Source of the DNA: AV133 sp035567015
Lineage (GTDB): Bacteria > Verrucomicrobiota > Verrucomicrobiia > Chthoniobacterales > UBA10450
Assembly (NCBI GenBank): GCA_035567015.1
Contig: DATMPQ010000205.1
Coordinates: 1-10,769, forward strand
Direction of reading: 5' to 3'
DNA length: 10,769 bases
A program made the translations under genes and the position numbers. Shown here piece by piece: positions 5,273 through 10,769 of this stretch (position 1 is the stretch's first letter; every line of letters starts with the position of its first letter). The notes below the pieces were generated by a model. That model did not search any database. It saw nothing but the letters and a program-made list of their open reading frames with translations, and was not told the DNA's origin.

Positions 5273-5290
5273 TCCGCACATTTCTGCGGA
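5273..5290 (+). promoter_or_regulatory. Leader stem-loop TCCGCA-CATTTC-TGCGGA
   Basis: Six-base perfect arms with a 6-nt loop lie between the dyad and the zinc-ribbon gene. It could be a leader hairpin or part of the same dispersed upstream module. Confidence 0.3.
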
Positions 5291-5333
5291 GGCGTGTCCC
5301 CCGCCAGCGTCCGCGACAACTTGAACTTAATCT

Positions 5334-5549
5334 ATGGCCGAACCGTCAAACGCTCTCCGGCAAATTTTGGAGAAAATCCGCGACGACGCGCAAAAGGCGT
5401 TGACCCTTCTCGGCGATGCCGCGGAATTTCGCTCGCTCGGATGGAAATGCAGAACCTGCGGTCACGTGAAGCATTTCACCCGGCCGGTTACGAGGGACGT
5501 TGCTCAGTCGTGCCCGAAGTGCAGAGGCGAAGCGTTCCAAGCGTTGTGA
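5334..5549 (+). CDS. Small zinc-ribbon protein (71 aa)
   Basis: The product reads MAEPSNALRQILEKIRDDAQ, KALTLLGDAAEFRSLGWKCR, then TCGHVKHFTRPVTRD and CPKCRGEAFQAL. The N-terminal half is helical. The C-terminal half has C-R-T-C (residues about 39-42) and C-P-K-C (about 60-63), the two knuckles of a four-cysteine zinc ribbon, with a histidine-bearing loop between. No signal peptide is present. Such short ribbons usually bind nucleic acid or protein partners, but the role here is unknown. I recognise it as a recurrent short orphan in soil Verrucomicrobiota. The start is ATG; no clear Shine-Dalgarno is visible. Confidence 0.8.
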   Translation: MAEPSNALRQILEKIRDDAQKALTLLGDAAEFRSLGWKCRTCGHVKHFTRPVTRDVAQSCPKCRGEAFQAL

Positions 5550-5574
5550 CAAACGGCCTTGATCGCCGGACTTC

Positions 5575-5670
5575 TTGCAGTCCTGACGCCCTGCCTCACG
5601 GAATCAGTGACGACTTGCGAGAGTAGCAGATTGTTGCCGGACGATCCCGCTTCCTTGCCGCACTGATTCA
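5575..5670 (+). repeat. 96-bp direct repeat, copy A
   Basis: This segment matches 7008-7103 without gaps, at 82 of 96 positions by my count. It begins TTGCAG-TCCTGACGCCCTGCC and ends GATTCA. It sits 25 bases after the zinc-ribbon gene and 21 bases beyond the stop of the minus-strand gene at 5692. See the finding on the flanked segment. Confidence 0.75.
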
Positions 5671-5691
5671 ACGCAACGGCGCAGACACCCG

Positions 5692-6198
5692 TCAGGGTTT
5701 CCAATCCTGATAGGCTTCGTGCGCGCCCATGCCCAAGTTAGTTTTTCCTGGTGAATGTCGCTCCAATTGTGTGGCGAGCCATTGAAACCACTCAAAAGTT
5801 TTCTGCGAACCACTACGCCGGCGCTCTTCTTCGATGTAGGGGCGCAGTTTACGCCAAGCAAGACGAACAGTGCCACCGCACAAGTCCCCGACCACGCGCA
5901 AGGGAACAATCCGCGCATAAACAGAATAACCAAGCCCCTCCAGAATTACGCCCACTGACTGCACCGCAGCCAGCAAATCCGCGTCCGCTTCGATTGTCGG
6001 CGCACTCGATCCATCGGGAATACCGTGGACCACAATCATCGACTTCATCCATTCTGGAGTGAGAATCGCTTGAACAGCGGCGAAAGCGGCGCGGTCCGCG
6101 CGTTCCTGACGTGCCCGACGTGCTTCAAGCAAACCGAATGCGACGGCAGTCAAAACCGTCAACGCCGTGGCCACATTTGCCAAAGTCGAAAGGTCCAC
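5692..6198 (-). CDS. DUF4760-like protein with an N-terminal membrane anchor
   Basis: The 168-aa product starts MDLSTLANVATALTVLTAVA followed by FGLLEARRARQERADR. This is one transmembrane helix (residues about 5-24) with a strongly basic stop-transfer, so the rest is probably cytoplasmic. The C-terminal half has LEGLGYSVYARIVPLRVVGD, LCGGTVRLAWRKLRPYIEEE and FEWFQWLATQLE. The order 'G-x-x-x-x-x-G-x-V-P-L-x-V-V-x-D-x-x-G-G-x-x-x-x-x-W-x-x-L-x-P-x-I-x-x-x-R' matches membrane-anchored DUF4760-type proteins, with a short linker to a W-rich helix. The molecular function is unknown. It is the first of two same-strand genes between the direct repeats; the next gene ends 139 bases away, so an operon is possible but unproven. 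Confidence 0.75.
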   Translation of the reverse strand: MDLSTLANVATALTVLTAVAFGLLEARRARQERADRAAFAAVQAILTPEWMKSMIVVHGIPDGSSAPTIEADADLLAAVQSVGVILEGLGYSVYARIVPLRVVGDLCGGTVRLAWRKLRPYIEEERRRSGSQKTFEWFQWLATQLERHSPGKTNLGMGAHEAYQDWKP

Positions 6199-6337
6199 GC
6201 GTCGAGTTTATCAGAATCGTCCGGTGCAGGGCGAAGTGAAATTCGCCACGGGCGAAAAAGGCTTCCCTGCCGCAAAGATTTCGAGCAGCACGCAGCCGGG
6301 CACTCGAAGATGGAAATCCATTTATTGGCCATCCGCA

Positions 6338-6898
6338 CTACTGCATCCGCGCAAAGAGCAGGAAGATGTAGAGACCAAAAGCAGCGAAGAAAAACACGAC
6401 CAGCGTTTTATGATACCACTCTTGGCGGGTCAGTGCGCCGGTGAGCAGGCTTACACCGAAGATCGCATGGAAGGTGAGATTCATCGGATGAGGTAACTTG
6501 CCATCTAGGACCACGTCTTTGCACACGCTTGCCACGATGATGGCGACTCCGAGTGCGAAGAACCAGCGGCGATGGGCATAGAAACTCCCCTTTAGATCGA
6601 CAGTTGCCTCACCAAAGTCTGGGAAAACCAATCCCGCCACCATGTAAATAAGAATCGTTTGCACCAAGACCATCGCGAATTGCTGAAAAGTCCAATCGTG
6701 ACGGTTGCGCATTCCAAACATCGACCACCAGTTCTGGAAACAAATAAGCAGGACGAGAAAAGCCCATCCCATCACCGGCCAGTAAAATTTTATGCGCGCA
6801 CGCGACAGCAATAATCCACGAAAGCCTTGCAGGATTTCCGTTACAGCCAAACCTAGAATGACCGAGAGGAGAACCGAAAGATAGCTGAACTCGTCCAT
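6338..6898 (-). CDS. Six-helix integral membrane protein of unknown function
   Basis: From ATG at 6898 the product is 186 aa: MDEFSYLSVLLSVILGLAVT, EILQGF, then RIKFYWPVMGWAFLVLLICF. Six hydrophobic segments can be seen, around residues 5-22, 40-56, 73-93, 115-130, 142-158 and 166-182. The opening 'M-D/N-E-F-x-Y-L-S-V-L-x-S-x-I-L-G-L-A-x-T-x-I-L-x-G' is typical of a widespread uncharacterised membrane family. An in-frame ATG 36 bases upstream (6934) would add twelve basic or cysteine-bearing residues. I prefer 6898 because family members begin at MxEF. No catalytic motifs are visible. Confidence 0.75.
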   Translation of the reverse strand: MDEFSYLSVLLSVILGLAVTEILQGFRGLLLSRARIKFYWPVMGWAFLVLLICFQNWWSMFGMRNRHDWTFQQFAMVLVQTILIYMVAGLVFPDFGEATVDLKGSFYAHRRWFFALGVAIIVASVCKDVVLDGKLPHPMNLTFHAIFGVSLLTGALTRQEWYHKTLVVFFFAAFGLYIFLLFARMQ

Positions 6899-7007
6899 AA
6901 CGATCTGCGCTAGATTGCAGGGCTTCCGTGGCAAGCGCCAACGAAATTGGCAGAGGCGGCCAGTAAAGCGGCAGTCAATACTCAGTGATCGAGTGATCGA
7001 CGCGACC

Positions 7008-7103
7008 TTGCAGCCCTGACGCCCTGCCTCACGAAATCAGTGACGAGTTGCGAGAATAGCGGATTGTCGCCCGGTGACCTTGCTTCCTTGCCGCAAGGAT
7101 TCA
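7008..7103 (+). repeat. 96-bp direct repeat, copy B
   Basis: This copy aligns without gaps to 5575-5670. It also contains TCCTTG-CCG-CAAGGA (7085-7099), a local hairpin that copy A has lost on the right arm. It ends about 97 bases before the start of the cyclase gene, so it may carry part of that gene's 5' region. Confidence 0.75.
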
Positions 7104-7200
7104 GGGCGACTCGCTATCGATATGAGGAAGAGAATCGCGCCTTCTTCTTCGACATTAGTGTGTGGACCGAGTTATCATTGCTCGTCGCAGCCCATCCGAA

Positions 7201-9603
7201 ATGCCCACTGAAATCAAGAAAGAGATCCAGCTCGAAATCGCGCATGTCTTATTCACGGACATCGTTGGTTACTCGAAGCTGCTGATGGACGAGCAGCACG
7301 TGTTGCTTGAGGCGCTCAACCAGATCGTTCGCAGCACGGAGCAATTTCGGAATGCAGAAGCAGCTGGTAAATTAATCAAGATTCCGACCGGCGACGGAAT
7401 GGCGCTGGTCTTTCAGGACAGGCTGGAAGCGCCAGTCGAGTGCGCGCTGGAGATTAGCCGCGCGCTAAAAGGGCATCCAACGCTGCCGCTGCGAATGGGC
7501 GTGCACAGCGGTCCGGTCAGCGGCGTTATCGATGTAAATGAACGAGCGAACGTCGCGGGTGCCGGCATCAATATGGCGCAGCGCGTGATGGACTGCGGAG
7601 ATGCGGGACACATTCTCCTTTCAAAACATGTCGCTGAAGATTTGGAGCAATACGCGCGTTGGAAACCGCTATTGCACGATCTCGGCGAGTGCGAAGTGAA
7701 GCACGGCGTGCGCGTTCACATCGTGAATCTTCACACCGAGGAACTTGGTAATCGGGAGCCGCCAGAAAAATTCAGACATCTGCGAGGCAAAAAGATAATC
7801 GGTGCCGCGATTTCCCGATCGACGGGACCAGCGGCGCGTCCAACCCTGGCGTTAGTTGTTGCAGCAGTTTTGATCCTCGGCGCGCTCGTAGCCGCGATGT
7901 GGTTGTTTTGGCATCGACCACCGACCAAGTCAACGAGCGCCTTTCCACTGGCCGCAATTCCGGAAAAAAGCATCGCAGTGCTTCCGTTCGAAAATCTAAG
8001 CAGCGATCCTAATAATGCTTATTTTGCAACGGGCATTCAGGATGAAATCCTGACGCGGCTCGCGAAAATTGGCTCGCTGAAGGTCATTTCCCGAACTTCG
8101 ACGCAGCATTATTCTGCGCGCCCCGACAATCTGTCCGAAATTGCCCATCAACTTGGCGTGGCAAACATTCTGGAAGGCAGTGTTCAGAGGGCGTCTGATC
8201 AAGTGCATGTCAACGTGCAACTAATTCGGGCCGCTACCGACGAGCATCTATGGGCGGAAAGCTACGACCGAAAACTCGAAAACATCTTTGGCGTCGAAGC
8301 CGAAGTCGCGACCTCCGTGGCCGAAGCGTTGAAAGCGAAACTCACCGGAGTAGAACAACGCGCGCTCGAACAAAAACCGACAAATAATCCGGAAGCCTAT
8401 GATGCCTACCTGCGCGGGATCACGCTATGGCGGGGAGATCAGTATGTTGTCAGAACAAAGGCGATACCCGCATTGGAGGAAGCTGTCCGCCTTGATCCGA
8501 ATTTTGCACTAGCTTGGGCGTTCCTGACGCAAGCTAATTCTTTTGTGTATACCGACGATGCGACATCGGGCCGACGCGCCGCAGCGGAAAGATCACTCGC
8601 AACGGCCTTGCGGCTACGGCCCGATCTTCCTGAGGTGCAATTAGCCAAGGCCTTCTATCAATATTGGGTTTTACGCGATCCCGAAGGCGCACGTCCGAGT
8701 TTTGAGCAGTTGCTAACCAAGCTGCCCAATAGCGCCGACATTCCCGAAGCGCTCGGAAGTATTACCCGGCGGCAGGGACGATGGAACGAGAGCCGCACCT
8801 ATATCGATGAAGCGATTGCCTTGAATCCACAGGATCGCGGCCTGCGCGATGCAGCTGGGTGGGTGCGTGAGGCAACCCGGGATTTTCCTGCGGCGCTGCG
8901 ATCATATGAGGAAGCACTGAGTATTTGGCCGGATGAGCCGGCTTTGATTGAGGGCAAAGCACAAGTATATCAGGCCTTAGGCGAGCTGGATCAGGCAGAT
9001 GCGCTATTGGAGAAGCTTCATCCCACGGCGGAGAATCCCCGCGGGCTCGACACGATCTGTTATCAAGCCACTCTACGGCGGCGGTTTGGTGGCGCGATTT
9101 CTCTTTTGCAAACTTGCTTAGATCAAGCCAGTTCGTGGCCCCCCATGGAACGCGCGGCTCATCGACAACAGCTGGGCGACCTTCAGCGATTGTCAGGAAA
9201 CGTAGCTGCCGCAAACATGAACTATTCGCGGGCTCGGGACGAGTTTGAACAAGGACTAAAAGAGCAGCCAGCAAATGCTGATGCGATTCTTTCCCAGCTT
9301 GCTTATACTTATGCGGGGCTCGGCGACCTTCAACACGCACTAACACTTGCCGACCGCGCCATCAGTCTGACGCACGCGTCGAAGGATGCCCTGCTTGGGC
9401 CTCTGCGCGAAGAGACGCGCGCCCGAATCGCAGCACGTTTTGGCCCCAGCGACCTCGCGATTCCGATTTTGGAACATCTGCTGAAAACTTCTTATGGCTA
9501 TCCCCCGCTTACGGCTGCTTTACTACAGCTCGATCCAGATTTCGATCCGTTGCGCGGTGATCCGCAATTCCAAAAACTGGTCTCCGAATCGGAACCGAAG
9601 TGA
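7201..9603 (+). CDS. Class III adenylate/guanylate cyclase fused to a TM segment, TolB/FlgO-like domain and TPRs
   Basis: The product is 800 aa from ATG 7201; a GTG at 7162 would add 13 residues, but MPTEIKKEIQLEIAHVLF is the usual family start. Residues 10-180 form a class III cyclase. VLFTDIVGYSKLL holds metal Asp20, GDGMALVF holds Asp65, and INMAQRV holds Asn124 and Arg128, spaced like the transition-state Asn/Arg of the family. So catalysis looks intact. The base-selecting residues are not clear, so ATP versus GTP is undecided. Residues about 215-237 are one transmembrane helix. Residues 254-385 (KSIAVLPFENLSSDPNNAYF, GIQDEILTRLAKIGSLKVIS, ANILEGSVQR, HLWAESYDR) match the TolB-like/FlgO-type domain of CHASE-less bacterial cyclases. 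About 400 C-terminal residues are TPR-like repeats. The likely topology is cytoplasmic cyclase and periplasmic sensor/scaffold (inference). No Shine-Dalgarno is seen. Confidence 0.92.
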   Translation: MPTEIKKEIQLEIAHVLFTDIVGYSKLLMDEQHVLLEALNQIVRSTEQFRNAEAAGKLIKIPTGDGMALVFQDRLEAPVECALEISRALKGHPTLPLRMGVHSGPVSGVIDVNERANVAGAGINMAQRVMDCGDAGHILLSKHVAEDLEQYARWKPLLHDLGECEVKHGVRVHIVNLHTEELGNREPPEKFRHLRGKKIIGAAISRSTGPAARPTLALVVAAVLILGALVAAMWLFWHRPPTKSTSAFPLAAIPEKSIAVLPFENLSSDPNNAYFATGIQDEILTRLAKIGSLKVISRTSTQHYSARPDNLSEIAHQLGVANILEGSVQRASDQVHVNVQLIRAATDEHLWAESYDRKLENIFGVEAEVATSVAEALKAKLTGVEQRALEQKPTNNPEAYDAYLRGITLWRGDQYVVRTKAIPALEEAVRLDPNFALAWAFLTQANSFVYTDDATSGRRAAAERSLATALRLRPDLPEVQLAKAFYQYWVLRDPEGARPSFEQLLTKLPNSADIPEALGSITRRQGRWNESRTYIDEAIALNPQDRGLRDAAGWVREATRDFPAALRSYEEALSIWPDEPALIEGKAQVYQALGELDQADALLEKLHPTAENPRGLDTICYQATLRRRFGGAISLLQTCLDQASSWPPMERAAHRQQLGDLQRLSGNVAAANMNYSRARDEFEQGLKEQPANADAILSQLAYTYAGLGDLQHALTLADRAISLTHASKDALLGPLREETRARIAARFGPSDLAIPILEHLLKTSYGYPPLTAALLQLDPDFDPLRGDPQFQKLVSESEPK

Positions 9604-10059
9604 TACTGGCGCGCCTCGCAAGCGCGAAATCTTGGGTCGCAAAGAAGAAAGAACGAACAGTCTTGTGCTTTCCGGGGGAGCAGACTGTCTAGCCTCAGGG
9701 ATTCCATGGTGCAGGGCATCAGCGGTCGTTAGGCAGGCCGCTTAAATCAAAGACGAAATGTTCAATCGCTTAAAGCGCCTCAGCCGCCGAACGGCGCAGT
9801 AAGGGTGAAGGTATTGGTTCCGGCATTAAGAGCGGTCTCGGTGGAAAGTTATGATCGTCGCAACGAGAGCGCGACTACAATAAAGAATAAGAGAACAAGA
9901 GCGTAGTATCATATGCGTTTGAAAGATCGACAAGTTGCAGGGTCCCGCTGCACAGAAACCGCACTCAATCGCTTGTTCCCAATTCCGCACTATGGCAAAA
10001 CATAACGCGATGCATTCGAAGGATTTCTCGCACTCAAATCGGTTATTTCTAGAAAAGTC
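9604..10059. other. Gene-poor interval after the cyclase gene
   Basis: No intact gene is supported over 456 bases. On the minus strand, a 22-codon segment ending at 9780 reads LSTETALNAGTNTFTLTAPF followed by GG and stop. It resembles the last beta-strands of an exported Verrucomicrobiota protein and may be a remnant, but it is too short to be sure. The rest shows no tRNA, long repeat or clear terminator. Confidence 0.45.
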
Positions 10060-10191
10060 ATGAACTGGGAAATGCTCGCCGCCATTGGGCAGCTCGCGGC
10101 CGTGTTGATCGGCATTCCTTCGCTGATTTACGGCTTTGGTTCGGTGTTAAAACGCCTTACTTCTGGCGAAAGAGCGCAGCAAGGGCAGTGA
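10060..10191 (+). CDS. Small single-pass membrane protein (43 aa)
   Basis: ATG at 10060 gives MNWEMLAAIGQLAAVLIGIP, SLIYGFGSVLKRLTSGERA and QQGQ. There is one hydrophobic helix (residues about 5-29) and a basic, polar C-terminal tail (KRLTSGERAQQ). The opening M-N-W-E-x-x-A-A-x-G-Q resembles the front of a common longer membrane protein (M-N-W-E-A-x-G-A-x-G-x-x-x-x-x-x-x-V-I-A-T-L-x-Y-L), so it may be a truncated relative. Upstream AGAAAAG could act as a weak ribosome binding site. It is too short for automated calling; the evidence is the family-like start and clean membrane helix. Confidence 0.5.
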   Translation: MNWEMLAAIGQLAAVLIGIPSLIYGFGSVLKRLTSGERAQQGQ

Positions 10192-10297
10192 TTGCATCCC
10201 TTTTCCACTGTTTCCCGGAGCCACAGGAGCCAGATCAAAGTGGGTCAGGGAAGCAGGGAAACAATGATGCGACCGCGATAATGTCGGCTGAAGAACC

Positions 10298-10311
10298 CCC
10301 ACCTGCGTGGG
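10298..10311 (-). terminator. Weak stem-loop after the cupin gene
   Basis: CCCAC (10298-10302) and GTGGG (10307-10311) form a 5-bp stem with a 4-nt loop, 14 bases beyond the cupin stop on the minus strand, followed there by GGTTCTTC. The T content is too low for confidence. Confidence 0.3.
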
Positions 10312-10324
10312 AAACTTTTACCGT

Positions 10325-10678
10325 CTACTTCTTTAACTCAATATCGAGCGCGTGGCTTGCCGTTTTACCGACGATTTCTACCGTGTGCGTTTCGGGATTG
10401 CGCCAGACCACTTGACCCGGTTTGGTTGTAACCGTTTTCGTTTTTCCATCCGAGGACGTGAACTTGAGCGTGCTGCCCGTCAGCCAATAAACCGCATGGT
10501 GGGGATGCGAGTGCATCGGACTTTTGTCGCCCGGCTGCTGGCGGACATCAAGGATGCGCATATACTCGTTATTGAGGAGCACTTTGTAATGCCCAGGGTC
10601 GACTTTTGCCGGGTCCTGCGCTTTCGCCACGACCGTGGCCAAGATCGACATGACGACAATTGGAATGAGTTTTTTCAT
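10325..10678 (-). CDS. Exported cupin-domain protein (117 aa)
   Basis: The product begins MKKLIPIVVMSILATVVAKA followed by QD, a signal peptide with likely cleavage after AKA, so it is periplasmic or extracellular. The mature part is a single cupin barrel. YKVLLNNEYMRILDVRQQPG leads to the first motif, K-S-P-M-H-S-H-P-H-H-A-V-Y-W-L-T-G. The second motif is KPGQVVWRNPETHTVEIVG. Histidines M-H-S-H and H-T-V are the candidate metal ligands; the PG and WR positions are as in single-domain cupins that take small ligands. The ATG at 10678 follows AGGA at a good distance. The substrate is unknown and nothing in the window points to one. Length is normal for this group. Confidence 0.85.
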   Translation of the reverse strand: MKKLIPIVVMSILATVVAKAQDPAKVDPGHYKVLLNNEYMRILDVRQQPGDKSPMHSHPHHAVYWLTGSTLKFTSSDGKTKTVTTKPGQVVWRNPETHTVEIVGKTASHALDIELKK

Positions 10679-10769
10679 TATTATAATTTCCTGTTGGTTT
10701 GGGAAGGCGCGGCGAAGTTCCCCGGCCTTCGTCTTTGCCGAATGGTGTCTTAACCAAGCCGACCGAGGC

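Noticed and set aside
5575..5670. Integron attC site or CRISPR repeat
   Set aside because: Only two copies 1.4 kb apart; an ATTCAAC core-like heptamer is present but there is no partner GTTRRRY, and no short spaced repeats occur anywhere in the window.
8762..9346. Minus-strand open frame of 194 codons
   Set aside because: It is antisense to the TPR region of the cyclase gene and rich in Arg, Pro and His as expected for a shadow frame.
10352..10753. Plus-strand open frame of 133 codons
   Set aside because: It is antisense to the exported cupin gene, which has a signal peptide, cupin motifs and a good ribosome binding site.

Overview
The window looks like chromosome from a soil-type Verrucomicrobiota bacterium, probably near the Spartobacteria/Chthoniobacterales ('Udaeobacter'-like) group. 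This is inference, because no rRNA or other phylogenetic marker is present. It rests on a combination of families I associate with that group: a secreted protein ending in a dockerin-like calcium loop, a PEP-CTERM protein, a class III cyclase fused to a TolB/FlgO-like domain and TPRs, several short conserved orphan proteins, and the C-terminal tail of a verrucomicrobial 'tail fibre domain' protein.

Layout. The tail of a dockerin-type secreted protein (to 128) is followed by a RAYT-type transposon deletion derivative (about 209-442). Then comes a minus-strand exported protein with two tandem beta-rich repeats (484-1851). On the plus strand lie a short conserved orphan (2351-2605) and a small exported PEGA-like protein (2658-3062). 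Next are a decayed coiled-coil tail of a tail-fibre-like protein (3071-3325, minus) and a second RAYT deletion derivative (3380-3554). A PEP-CTERM protein (3736-4326, minus) is followed by a scar-like region holding a truncated signal-peptide ORF, a tRNA 3'-end-like fragment and a strong hairpin (4381-4588). A translationally coupled pair follows: a 62-aa orphan and an 83-aa LuxR-type DNA-binding protein (4684-5120). A zinc-ribbon mini-protein (5334-5549) comes next. Two minus-strand membrane-associated genes (5692-6198 and 6338-6898) are bracketed by a 96-bp direct repeat (5575-5670 and 7008-7103). The largest gene is the cyclase/TPR signalling protein (7201-9603). The window ends with a gene-poor stretch, a tiny membrane ORF (10060-10191) and an exported cupin (10325-10678, minus).

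There is no obvious long operon. Most genes are single units separated by repeat remnants, and the gene content is cell-surface, signalling and orphan rather than metabolic. The clearest unusual biology is the pair of non-autonomous RAYT elements. They share near-identical ends but retain opposite parts of the same kind of transposase gene: one keeps the start codon and N-terminal motif, the other the C-terminal helix. I did not find a convincing new defence or biosynthetic system.
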